From: Streptomyces beigongshangae | GTDB lineage: Bacteria; Actinomycetota; Actinomycetes; Streptomycetales; Streptomycetaceae | DNA: 64,000 nt | Assembly (NCBI RefSeq): GCF_019710745.1 | Contig: NZ_JAHKJW010000019.1 | Location: 62,001 to 126,000 of the forward strand | Reading direction: 5' to 3' | In this document: one piece after another, positions 33,621 through 42,207 of the stretch | How the letters are laid out: every line of letters starts with the position of its first letter | Numbering within the stretch: position 1 is the first letter of the stretch | Translations under genes and position numbers: made by a program | The notes under the pieces: generated by a model | Told to the model about the DNA's origin: nothing | What the model saw: only the letters and a program-made list of their open reading frames with translations | Database searches by the model: none

Positions 33621-34146
33621 GGCTACTCAGTAGTCCTTTGTCTCGTGAAACGCTCTGCAACCCGGGGGTTCGCGTCCCCGCCTCCGACCCACGCGGTCGG
33701 GTGTGTCGCATCCTCGGAGCAGAGATATCCGGCAACGGATTTCCCCACCAGGGACGCGGCCCATCCCAGGACGACCGCAGGACCGGGGGCCGAACACCCA
33801 CCGGGCGCCTGGCCGGCACCCCGCTGACACTTCCCGGAAGATTCCCGTACGTCCGCCCCAGCGCTGCCCTGGGGCAGTTCGGGCGACGAGTACTGTGGGA
33901 CTCGCTTCCGGTCCTCCCGGCGGGAGGCGCGCAGCATCGGCACTCAACCGAGCAACCCCGATAGTCTGCCACACGGGGCATGGGGCTGGCGAATCGAGGG
34001 GGAGACTTTACCCCGGGAGTGACGTAGCTCAAACACGAGGGCGAACGACACACCCCCGAGGGCAGCGGAACGTAATAGGCACCTCGTCCCACCCCGTCCG
34101 CGCCCGGAGCGGGCCGGGGCGCGCCGACAACCGATCACCAGGACCG
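33621..34146. other. S10 operon leader/promoter region
   Basis: 526 bp between rpsJ and the SUKH-3 gene. The first ~90 bp hold the shared 27-bp element. Several short frames run through the rest, but none has family similarity or a good start. This is the right border of the core S10 operon and the left border of the accessory island. Confidence 0.5.
33682..33708 (-). promoter_or_regulatory. 27-bp element upstream of rpsJ, identical to the one upstream of rpsL
   Basis: Contains CCGACCCACGCGGTCGG (33684-33700), an inverted repeat of CCGACC/GGTCGG, then GTGTGTCG. The same 27 bases occur at 56268-56294. It lies 62-88 bp ahead of the rpsJ start. On the minus strand it begins CGACACACCCGACC, close to where transcription should start, so it is either the start of the leader RNA with a hairpin, or a protein-binding site. 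Confidence 0.75.
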
Positions 34147-35118
34147 TCAGCCATCGCCCAGCCGCCGGGTGAGCCTCTGCACCGCCTCGTCGGGCGTGGG
34201 GGCCAGCAGCCAGACGCTGTCCATGCCGGCGTAGACCGCGCCGTCCGCCGCCATGGCCAGGTACTGGTTCCCGCGGTCGCGCATGCCGATGGGGTAGAGG
34301 CTGTCGACGCCGGCCTGCTCGGCGAGATCCTCGATGATCTCCGCGTCCCAGAACGCCAGCAGCGGGTCCAGTCGGAATTCCAGCCATGACGTGGCGTCCA
34401 GAGGATCGCGGTGAGGCACGCCCACCGCGCCGAACTCCGCCAGAAAGCGGCGCGCGGCGTCGTGGATCTCGTACTCGCCACTCTGGAGGAGAGCGTCTTC
34501 CCAGGTCTGCGTAGGGATTGCCCGGCCCGGGTACCAGCCCCCGGCCCGCAGCATCCGATCCGTCTCCGCCGACCAGCGCTCCCCGGCGTCCGCGCCGGCC
34601 TGCACCGCGTCGAACCTCTGCCAGAACGGCGGGAGGGCCGCCGGTACGCCGGGCCTCCACAGTTCCGCCTGGGACCCCTGCACCGCCACCAGGCGGTCCA
34701 GTGCCTGGTCGACGGTCGTCGCCAGCGGTTCCGCCCGGTCCCTCACCAGGTGCAACACCCCCTCTTCGGTGACGCCCAGCAAGCCCGCTCCCTCGTCCGC
34801 CGTACCCACGGGGTAGAGAGGCGCCCCCGCCTCCCGGCCCGCTCGCGCGAACCGCTCCTCCTGCCACGCGGCCGCGAGGGGGTCGAAACGGACGGCCGAG
34901 GAGGTACTGATCGAATCGGCGGGCCAGCCGTACGTCACCAGACCGCCGAACTCGGCGAGGAGCCGGCGCGCGGCGTCGTGCGCCACGAAGGCCCCGCGCT
35001 CGCTCAGAACCGCTTCCCAGGTCGACGTCGGCACCGCCCGCCCGGGACGCCAGCCCGCACGACGCAGCACGTCTTCTGTCTGCGGGAACCAGTCTCGTCG
35101 TGTCCGGTCATCCGTCAC
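34147..35118 (-). CDS. Tandem SUKH-3-like immunity protein
   Basis: 323 residues from a GTG at 35118. Two copies of one fold are visible: residues ~8-150 (EDVLRRAGWRPGRAVPTSTW, DAARRLLAEFGGLV) and ~184-320 (TDRMLRAGGWYPGRAIPTQT, DAARRFLAEFGAVG). Both match the SUKH-3 pattern of an RxAGWxPGR start, a W/L-rich helix and AxRFLAEFGG. SUKH proteins neutralise nuclease-type polymorphic toxins, and a Rhs toxin lies in the same direction 1.6 kb upstream. It is a soluble protein without a signal. The double domain may allow two toxins to be bound, or one may have diverged. Confidence 0.8.
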   Translation of the reverse strand: MTDDRTRRDWFPQTEDVLRRAGWRPGRAVPTSTWEAVLSERGAFVAHDAARRLLAEFGGLVTYGWPADSISTSSAVRFDPLAAAWQEERFARAGREAGAPLYPVGTADEGAGLLGVTEEGVLHLVRDRAEPLATTVDQALDRLVAVQGSQAELWRPGVPAALPPFWQRFDAVQAGADAGERWSAETDRMLRAGGWYPGRAIPTQTWEDALLQSGEYEIHDAARRFLAEFGAVGVPHRDPLDATSWLEFRLDPLLAFWDAEIIEDLAEQAGVDSLYPIGMRDRGNQYLAMAADGAVYAGMDSVWLLAPTPDEAVQRLTRRLGDG

Positions 35119-35184
35119 TCACACCACCGTCCGAGCACCCAGGCCCGTGGAGACGCTGGGAGCGAGGCTCGCGCGCCGAGTGAG

Positions 35185-35961
35185 TTACTCATCAAGCAGA
35201 TCTGCGACATATTCCCCGAGCGAGACGGGCAGTGCCGAACGATCGATCTCGCGCAGATGCCCCAGGTGTTCCGCCCTGACATGACCGGTGGAAGTGAGCT
35301 CCAGGATCGCGTGAAGCTGTGCCTCAAGCGCGGAGGCATCTGCCTCCAGAGCGGCGCTCGCCGAAAGCAGCGTCGCAAGCGTCACAGCCTCCGCCTCCGA
35401 GTACGCGCTCGTCCAGTCGGTGACCTCGTCGACCGCTCTTTCGCGCAGCCGCGCATCCTCCTGCATGACGCGCCGAACGAGACTGACAAATTCTGCAGAT
35501 TCCATGTTCCCCGCCTTGACCAGGGCCTCGTCGGCCAGCGCCTGGGCGCGCTCCAGCTTGGGCCAGTACGCCGGGCCCCCGTAGGGCACGCCTTCGACAG
35601 CCGTCAGCTCCTCCCGCAGGATCCGGACCTCGGGGGAGACCGCGATCTCGACGTCGAGGTCGAACACCGCGCCGCCGGAACGCACCCGGCAGCCGAGTGC
35701 GAAGTGGCTCTCTCCGAGGGGAGCACATCCTTCCGCTCCACCGCGGATCGGCTCCTCCCCGCCGCTGCGCGGCCCGTCCAGCGCATCCCGCACCGGCTCA
35801 CCGAGCGCCAGCCGGGACAGCACCATCAACGCGTCCAGGCTGTTGGACTTGCCGCTGCCGTTGCGCCCGATCAGCACGGTGAGGTCCTGGAGCGGCAGAC
35901 GCTGGTCGGTGAAGCTCTTGAAAGAGGTCAGGCGTACCTCCTCCAGACGGGGAGTCTCCAC
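35185..35961 (-). CDS. Chimeric ORF: truncated AAA/SMC-like ATPase, Rhs fragment, and a 106-residue unknown domain
   Basis: 258 residues from a GTG at 35961 (GAGAGG seven nt upstream). Residues 1-129 are the start of an ABC/SMC-like ATPase of the AAA_15/RecF type: LTSFKSFTDQRLPLQDLTVL then Walker A GRNGSGKSN (32-40). No signature motif, Walker B or H-loop follows. Residues 130-150, YWPKLERAQALADEALVKA, are almost identical to the Rhs protein encoded at 36747-41411, also at the DNA level (57 of 62 bases, 35512-35573 against 41073-41134). From Met153 (ATG 35505) comes a helical 106-residue part ending ALPVSLGEYVADLLDE, which could be a gene of its own, perhaps an immunity protein. I infer a recombination product. 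ATPase function is unlikely. Confidence 0.65.
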   Translation of the reverse strand: METPRLEEVRLTSFKSFTDQRLPLQDLTVLIGRNGSGKSNSLDALMVLSRLALGEPVRDALDGPRSGGEEPIRGGAEGCAPLGESHFALGCRVRSGGAVFDLDVEIAVSPEVRILREELTAVEGVPYGGPAYWPKLERAQALADEALVKAGNMESAEFVSLVRRVMQEDARLRERAVDEVTDWTSAYSEAEAVTLATLLSASAALEADASALEAQLHAILELTSTGHVRAEHLGHLREIDRSALPVSLGEYVADLLDE

Positions 35962-35999
35962 CGGCCACCTCTCTCGATCACTGGGACCTCGCGCGTTCG

Positions 36000-36203
36000 T
36001 CACCAGCTGAGCAGCACCCTTCGGAAGTCGTCCAACGACGTCCCGCCGCGGCATCCGGGTGTGCCCCGGCCAGGCCGGGATTCGCACGCGATATCGCCCG
36101 TTCCGGTGAAGCGGTCCCGGGAACTCACCTCCTCCGAGCGAGAACGCACCCAGTCCTTGATCCACTCGGTCACCGCCACACGCAAACGCGGATCCTTACG
36201 CAT
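36000..36203 (-). pseudogene. Possible remnant gene between ATPase chimera and immunity candidate
   Basis: A 67-residue frame whose first ~30 residues (MRKDPRLRVAVTEWIKDWVR, then SRSEEVSSRDRF) look like a genuine helical N-terminus, with the rest low in quality. It overlaps no other likely gene. It may be what remains of another cassette in the toxin-immunity array. The 292-bp gap holds nothing else that I can see. Confidence 0.25.
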
Positions 36204-36253
36204 GACGCGCCTTTCAGGCTGCCGGAGAGCCGGCCTTCATATCCCTGACTCAC

Positions 36254-36724
36254 TCAACGGCGCCGCCGCAGGGCCCTCCAGGCATCACCGACCGCGTACG
36301 TGGCCTCCAGTTGCCAGGTCTTCAGTTTGTCCTGCACCTTCGACACGACCTTCCACGACTTCAGCCACAGCGGGAGCTGCCTGAACGGCACGTAGTCGAG
36401 GGTGTCGTCGATGGCATGCACTGCCATGCTCCTGCGGCCGGGGCCCTCTGCCCGCAGCGCCGCGTACAGCTCCGGCGTCAGCTCACCGTTGATGCGGGCC
36501 GCGGTGCCTGCCGCGGTGAACGCGAACCCACGCTGGGCGACATCCGGCAACCGCATCGCCCGGACGATCCGAGGCGAGGCATCCTCCAGCGGACAGTTGA
36601 AGGCCAACCCGATCACCGCTGTTCCGAGATGCCCTTCGCCACGCTCGAACGCCGCGTCCACCTCAGCGGGGTCGTCGATACCCAGCAAGCCCTCGCCGCT
36701 TTCCCAGTCCCACTCGGATGCCAT
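36254..36724 (-). CDS. Hypothetical protein, probable immunity partner of the Rhs toxin
   Basis: 156 residues from the ATG at 36724 with a strong GGAGGAAG site. It begins 22 nt after the toxin stop, the place of the cognate immunity gene in Rhs loci. Sequence shows helical, HEAT-like segments (SPRIVRAMRLPDVAQRGFAF, AARINGELTPELYAALRAEG, AVHAIDDTLDYVPF) and a basic C-terminus (DAWRALRRRR). No signal peptide, so it should act in the cytoplasm. I do not recognise a named family; the role is inferred from position. Confidence 0.7.
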   Translation of the reverse strand: MASEWDWESGEGLLGIDDPAEVDAAFERGEGHLGTAVIGLAFNCPLEDASPRIVRAMRLPDVAQRGFAFTAAGTAARINGELTPELYAALRAEGPGRRSMAVHAIDDTLDYVPFRQLPLWLKSWKVVSKVQDKLKTWQLEATYAVGDAWRALRRRR

Positions 36725-36746
36725 GACCGGTCTTCCTCCCCACCCG

Positions 36747-39700
36747 TCACCCGTCGCACTTGGGCGGAAGCACTTTCTGCTTCTTCTTATTATTGATCAT
36801 TCCTTCCCTGACCAGCCTGGTCAGGTCGTTCTCCTTGACAGCGTTCGACGGGTACGAGGCCTGCACGTGGCCGTGGTAGATCTCTTTGACGATCTTGCCG
36901 TTCTTGTCGGTTTCGAAGCGGTGCCGGTCGAGGACAACGATCTCGTTGTTGACATGATCGACGCCAACACGTCGGAACTTGGCCGGGTTGTTCGGGTCGC
37001 CCAGCGGGAGGGACCGGTCCAGCGCGGCCTGACCGTTCGCGGGAGCGCGACCGATTTCGCCCTTGGCCGACGAACTGCTGCTCGAACCATGCTTGTCGTA
37101 CTCCGAGTCGTCATAGATGCGGACCGGCTCGTCGCCCTCCAGACCGAGCGGGTCGCTCCAGCGCAGAGGATTGCCGACGTACGCGTGGTGGTTCGGGGCG
37201 GGGAGCAGGCCCAGCGGGTCGGGTGAGAGGTAGCTCGCCGTGTCCGGGTCGTAGTAGCGGGACAGGTTGTAGTGCAAGCCGGTTTCCGGGTCCCGGTACT
37301 GGCCCGGAAAGGCCAGCGGGCACAGGCCGTCGCCACCGTCGATCAGAGACCTGCCCCACAGGCTGGTCGCGGACCGCCAGGCGATCGTGCCGTCCTCCCC
37401 GACGAGTTCGCTGGGGGTGCCGACCAGGTCGGTGACGATCGCGTAGAACTGCCTGCCGACTTCTTCCGGGTCGGCGGTACGCCACCGGCTGCGCGTCTGG
37501 GCCGCCGCACGGTGGGTGCCCGGCTCCCAGTCCCAGGTGTCGGTCTCGGTGAAGCCGTCCCGGAGCGACTGCTGCTCTACGAGATTGGTGCCGTCCCAGG
37601 TGAAGAGAGTCTCCTCGGTGACCGAACCGTCCTCGTTCGACCGGAATTTGGCCGTGCGCCGACCGAGTACGTCATAGCGGTAGCGCCACACCCCCCTGTC
37701 CGGCGTCCCGGCCTCGGTGAGCCGGTCCTCGGCGTCCCACACATACGTCCAGATCCGGCGAAGACCGGAGAGGGTCCGTCGGATCACGCGGACCACACGC
37801 CCTTGGGCGTCGTGCTCGTACGTGCTGCGGCCCACAGCGGTGATCTTCGTCCCGGAATGCCGGGCCGGGCCCTGCGCGTCCTGTCCGTCGGGGCCAGGGT
37901 GGCTGGCTGCGACGAGGTTGCCGAGATCGTCGTAGGCGTAGGTCTCGGTCCAGGTCCGGGCCGACACCCGGGTGACGCGGCCCGCGGGGTCGAGGCCGAA
38001 CGTACGGGTGCCGGCCAAGCGGTCCGTGACCCGGGTCAGGAAACCGTCCGCGCGGTAGGCGTAGGAACGGGACTGCCGGACGGCCGTGTGACCGGCGCCG
38101 ATGGTTCCCCGGACGGTCTGCTCGACGAGGCGGTGACCCGCGTCCCAGGACTGCGTGAGCGTGGCAGCCGCGCCCAGACCTCGAACTGTCTCCCGGCCCG
38201 CTGCGTCGTACGCGAAGGTCAGCTCGCCGCCCGCGGTGACCAGCGAGGCGGGGAGGCCCGCGGAATCGTACGACCAGTGCGAGGTGGCACCGGAGGGTGT
38301 GGTCCGCCGCACCCGTCTGCCCAGCGGGTCGTACGCGCTGGTGACGGTCCGGCCGTCGACGGTCTCGGAGACGATCCGGCCGGCCCTGTCGTATGTGTAG
38401 GCGACGCTCCCACGAGGACTCGCGGCTTCGAGAAGACGCCCGGACGGGTCGTAACGCAGCGAGGTGACCGTACCGTCGTCGGTGCGCGAGGTCACCACCC
38501 GGCCTGCGGCGTCACGGGTCACGCGTACTGTCTGGCCGGTGCCGTTCGTCCGCTCGACCTGGCGTCCCGTCGGGTCGCAGAGATAGGTGAGGGCGCGGCC
38601 CTGGAAGTCCGTCTCGCCGATCAGGGTGCCCGCCGCGTCGTAGCGGTAACTCCACTCGTCGCCCCGTGGGTCGAGCACACCGGTGAGCCGTAGCTCGGAG
38701 TCGTGCCTGAAGCGGTAGCGGGTGCCGTCCGGGTCGGTCCTGGCACTGGGCAGGTCGAACGCCCCGTACTCGAACGCGGTGGTGAACCCGCCCGCGTCGC
38801 GGTGTTCGGTGAGGTTGCCCTCCGCGTCGTACGACCAGGACTCGCGGCTCCCGTCGGCGCGCTCCCGCCACAGCAGCAGGCCCTCGGCGTTCCAGCCCTG
38901 GCGGACGGTCCCGCCCACCGCGTCACGCATCTCCACGACGCGGCCGAAAGCGTCCCTGCGCACGGTGACGACGCTGCCACGCGGATCGACGACCCGCACC
39001 GGGAGACCGGCCTTGTCGTTGTCGAAGCGGACGGTGTTGCCGAGCGCGTCGGTCTCGGAGATCCGGTATCCGCGCTCGTCGTAGCCGTACGAACTGACCG
39101 CGCCCAACGGGTCGGTGCTGGTGAGCAGGTTGCCCCGGTCGTCGTACGTGCCCTCCCAGCGGGCCCCGTCGGGCTGGACGACGGCTGTCGGCAGGACGCC
39201 GTCCCCGTACTCCACGTGAATGCTGGTGCCGTCCGGCCGGTCCATGCGCAGTGGCTGGCCGTACGCGTCCAGAGCGAAACGTGTCGTGTTGCCCAGCTCA
39301 TCGGTACGGGACAGCAGTCGCCCGTACCTGTCGTGCCGGGTGTGTACGGCAAAGCCCAACGGATCCACGACACGGGTGAGTTGCAGTTGCTCGTCGTAGT
39401 GGTACTCGGTGCGGTGGCCGAGACTGTCCGTCATCGTGGTGACGCCCCACACCGCGTCGTACGCGAACTGCGCCGACATCGCGCCGTCCTGGCCCGTGCC
39501 GCGCACCACGCGGTCGGTGGCGCCGTCGTACTCGTAGCGGTACCAGCGGTCGTTCCGGTCGGTCCAGGCCGTGATGCGACCGAGTTCGTCGTACGTCAGC
39601 CGGTAGGGGCGGCCTTCGGAGTCGGCTATGGCGGCGAGGTGGCGGTCGGGTCCCTCGTAGGAGTAGCTGCGCAGGAGCGTACCGGGGAGTGTGCCGGTCC

Positions 39701-41411
39701 CGTGGTCGGCGGACTCGCCCCCGATGGAGTCGTTGCCGGTGGGATCGCCTCCGGAAGGTTCCAGGAGGCGCAGGGCTGTGATCCGGCCGTCCTCGGTGTC
39801 GACGGCGATGTGATAACCACCGGAGTGGCAGATCGCGACCGGCACGCCTTCGGGGGTCCGCCGGAGTTCGAGACGGTGACCGTTCGGGTCGGTGAGCGCA
39901 TGAAGCGGAAGTACGACCGCTGTCCCGTTTCCGGCTCCGGCAGCGTCCGGGACGGGAGCAGGGCCGTAATGCCGGGTCAGTCCGGTGACGGGATCGCTGA
40001 TCGTGACGATGCTGTCGGGGGTTCCGTCCCAGTTCAGGGGACGCTGCGGACCGTAGCCGGGCAGCACCGGGGATCCGGGTTCGGGCACGGGATAGACCTG
40101 GAGCATGCCGTCCGCGCCGGCGCAGACCGCACCCTCGGCGTCGAGTTCGAGACGCTCGTCGAAGGTCGACATCCACGCCGGACCGAACCAGAGTCCGGAG
40201 CGAAAGCTCGACACGTGATGGCGCTCGATCACCAGAGGGAGCAGTCCTGGCAGACGCACGTCCGTCTGCGACATCAGCATCTCGCCGGTGATCATGTCGA
40301 CGGGGTCGCCACCCTTGCAGCGCCCGTCCATCGCCTTGCCTGCCTTGGCCTCGTCCCCGGCCCCCGACCGCAACCCCTTGTAGAGGTTCCTCATACGCGG
40401 ACCGAGCCCCTTGAGCCCTGCGGCCATGCCTTTCATCCCGGCCTTGAGACCTGCAAGTCCTCTGGCGAGGCCACCGAGGGACGTCAAGCCCTTCATTCCG
40501 GGGATGCAGTCCAGCGCGGCGAAGGCCACCTCCCATAGGGATGCCTGGCCCTTCATGTACTTGTTGAGGGTGTCGGCGAGGACGACGAGGGCGGCGATGA
40601 GCACGATGGCGCCCAGGATGGGCCCGCCAATGATCAGCGCGATGATCCCCAGGACCGCGACGACGACCTTGCAGACGGCGACGATGGTGTCCCAGTTGTC
40701 GACGAACCAGTCCCCCACCTCCTCGTACCACTTACGGTTCCGAATCCCCGCGTCGGACGCCTCGTCGAGCTTGCGCTTGGCCTCGCCTGCCGCCTCCTCA
40801 CGCATCGCGCGGGCGTCGGCGGCCATCTTCTTCGCCGCGTCCAGCGCGCTCTGCGCGGAGGTCACCTCCGACTGGGCCGCGGTGTGGGCGTCCTTGGCGC
40901 TCTGCGCGTCCCGGGTGGCGGCCCGCACCTTCGCCTCATCCGGCTTCTCGACGTCCTTGCCGCCGGTGGGATCGTCCTTGTACTTGTCCGCTTCCTTGGT
41001 GGCGCGGGTCACCCAGGAGTCGGCGGAGGAGAGCCGGGTCTTGGCCGAGGCGAGGTCGGCCTGGGCCTCGCGCCCCTTGACCAGCGCCTTGTCCGCCAGC
41101 GCCTGGGCACGCTCCAGCTTGGGCCAGTACGCCGCCAGCGCATCCCCGGCCAGGTCATAGGACTTCTTCAGCTTCTTCAAGTTCTTCGGCACACCCGAGA
41201 ACTCGTCCCGGAACACCTCGGCCGTCTTGCCCACCATCGACAGCACGGCGTCCTCGCCCGCCATGCCCTGTACCAGGCGGAGAGCGTCCTGCACGTCGTC
41301 GGCGAAATCGTGCAGGCTCTTGGCCAGGGACTTCACCCGGACCGGATCACCAGGCGTCGGATCCCTCTCCAGATCCAGCACATGCCAGTCCGTCGGCCGA
41401 TACCCCGCCAT
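36747..41411 (-). CDS. Rhs/YD-repeat polymorphic toxin
   Basis: 1554 residues from the ATG at 41411 (MAGYRPTDWHVLDLERDPTP). Residues 1-240 are a helical, WXG/T7SS-like N-terminal domain (DFADDVQDALRLVQGMAGED, coiled AYWPKLERAQALADKALVKG). A hydrophobic helix pair lies at about 244-275. Near 365 the DUF6531 start GGDPVDMITGEMLMSQTDV opens the shell, followed by many YD repeats (YDxxGRLxxxTD type) to about 1330. The Rhs core ends at YLSPDPLGLLPAPNHHAYVG and DPLGLEGDE (~1424). The last ~130 residues are the variable toxin tip: GRAPANGQAALDRSLPLG, RRVGVDHVNNEIVVLDR, EIYHGHVQASYPSNAV. It resembles what I recall as polymorphic toxin type 17, a predicted nuclease, but this is unverified. The tip is visibly richer in A/T than the shell, a sign of module exchange. 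Confidence 0.9.
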   Translation of the reverse strand: MAGYRPTDWHVLDLERDPTPGDPVRVKSLAKSLHDFADDVQDALRLVQGMAGEDAVLSMVGKTAEVFRDEFSGVPKNLKKLKKSYDLAGDALAAYWPKLERAQALADKALVKGREAQADLASAKTRLSSADSWVTRATKEADKYKDDPTGGKDVEKPDEAKVRAATRDAQSAKDAHTAAQSEVTSAQSALDAAKKMAADARAMREEAAGEAKRKLDEASDAGIRNRKWYEEVGDWFVDNWDTIVAVCKVVVAVLGIIALIIGGPILGAIVLIAALVVLADTLNKYMKGQASLWEVAFAALDCIPGMKGLTSLGGLARGLAGLKAGMKGMAAGLKGLGPRMRNLYKGLRSGAGDEAKAGKAMDGRCKGGDPVDMITGEMLMSQTDVRLPGLLPLVIERHHVSSFRSGLWFGPAWMSTFDERLELDAEGAVCAGADGMLQVYPVPEPGSPVLPGYGPQRPLNWDGTPDSIVTISDPVTGLTRHYGPAPVPDAAGAGNGTAVVLPLHALTDPNGHRLELRRTPEGVPVAICHSGGYHIAVDTEDGRITALRLLEPSGGDPTGNDSIGGESADHGTGTLPGTLLRSYSYEGPDRHLAAIADSEGRPYRLTYDELGRITAWTDRNDRWYRYEYDGATDRVVRGTGQDGAMSAQFAYDAVWGVTTMTDSLGHRTEYHYDEQLQLTRVVDPLGFAVHTRHDRYGRLLSRTDELGNTTRFALDAYGQPLRMDRPDGTSIHVEYGDGVLPTAVVQPDGARWEGTYDDRGNLLTSTDPLGAVSSYGYDERGYRISETDALGNTVRFDNDKAGLPVRVVDPRGSVVTVRRDAFGRVVEMRDAVGGTVRQGWNAEGLLLWRERADGSRESWSYDAEGNLTEHRDAGGFTTAFEYGAFDLPSARTDPDGTRYRFRHDSELRLTGVLDPRGDEWSYRYDAAGTLIGETDFQGRALTYLCDPTGRQVERTNGTGQTVRVTRDAAGRVVTSRTDDGTVTSLRYDPSGRLLEAASPRGSVAYTYDRAGRIVSETVDGRTVTSAYDPLGRRVRRTTPSGATSHWSYDSAGLPASLVTAGGELTFAYDAAGRETVRGLGAAATLTQSWDAGHRLVEQTVRGTIGAGHTAVRQSRSYAYRADGFLTRVTDRLAGTRTFGLDPAGRVTRVSARTWTETYAYDDLGNLVAASHPGPDGQDAQGPARHSGTKITAVGRSTYEHDAQGRVVRVIRRTLSGLRRIWTYVWDAEDRLTEAGTPDRGVWRYRYDVLGRRTAKFRSNEDGSVTEETLFTWDGTNLVEQQSLRDGFTETDTWDWEPGTHRAAAQTRSRWRTADPEEVGRQFYAIVTDLVGTPSELVGEDGTIAWRSATSLWGRSLIDGGDGLCPLAFPGQYRDPETGLHYNLSRYYDPDTASYLSPDPLGLLPAPNHHAYVGNPLRWSDPLGLEGDEPVRIYDDSEYDKHGSSSSSSAKGEIGRAPANGQAALDRSLPLGDPNNPAKFRRVGVDHVNNEIVVLDRHRFETDKNGKIVKEIYHGHVQASYPSNAVKENDLTRLVREGMINNKKKQKVLPPKCDG

Positions 41412-41626
41412 GCCGCAACCCCCGTCACAACCACCCCGCACGAAACCGTACGCGGCAGCGAATTTACTAGGCGGTTTCGTTCAGATCATCAGGCAGACCA
41501 CAGGAAGATGCCTGCGATGTGGAGCCCCGCCAGGTCGGCCCGTTCCGGGATCACCGCGCTGAGCATCGGTCAACGGCATACCCGGACCAACGGCCGAAGG
41601 ACACGGTCCAGGATCGGTGTCGTTCG

Positions 41627-41821
41627 TCAGGTCGCCGGGCCTGTACGCAGTCGTCGCACGTCCCGCACGAGCGCGTACAAGGTACTGAGAAAGATCACAG
41701 CTCCAGCCGCGGTCCAGAGAACCGATGCCCCGGAGCGGTACTCGCGAACGGCGCCGGCGAGCAACACCGTGCCGGCAAGAACGCCGAAGGCCGAGATCAG
41801 AGCGCTGATGCGGTTGGTCAC
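41627..41821 (-). CDS. Small two-helix membrane protein
   Basis: 64 residues from a GTG at 41821 (MTNRISALISAFGVLAGTVL). Two hydrophobic helices (about 5-24 and 34-53) with a short RGEYRSGAS-like loop (REYRSGAS) and a basic end (RDVRRLRTGPAT). The frame continues upstream with less convincing sequence. It is encoded ahead of the Rhs gene in the same direction. Function unknown. Confidence 0.45.
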   Translation of the reverse strand: MTNRISALISAFGVLAGTVLLAGAVREYRSGASVLWTAAGAVIFLSTLYALVRDVRRLRTGPAT

Positions 41822-42207
41822 ACGGACATCATCACCGACAGCCTCGCTCAGCGGGAGTGATCCAAACGAAATCGCCTGGGTGTAGCTGTCTACCGCGTCC
41901 AGGAGCTGCCTGTCGGGCCCATCGCACGCGCCCCACAGCAGCCGTGAGGAGTTTCCCCGCCGCACCCCTCCTGTCGGCCGGGTCCCGCTACCTTCGCCCC
42001 GCCCGGTCCGGTCCGGTACAGGAGAGGCACGTCCATGAGCTCCCCGGTCCACCGCACCCCGACACGGCAGTCCACGGCCGTCCTGATGTCGGCCTCGCAG
42101 CGCCGGGAAGGGAACCGGACCGGGGACCGGGAGGGCCGGGAGCACGTCCGTACGCCCGGCCGAGCGCGCCCTCCTCGACATGCAGTCCCGCGCCGGCAAC
42201 CGCGACG

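Noticed and set aside
33661..33690. GGGGGTTCGCGTCCCCG resembles a tRNA T-arm on the plus strand
   Set aside because: No acceptor, D or anticodon stems can be formed around it, and it lies in the S10 leader.
41857..42207. Upstream extension of the AGNR-type gene to an ATG at 41857
   Set aside because: The extra 117 residues have no sensible composition and overlap the upstream region of the small membrane protein; better N-terminal sequence is in other frames.
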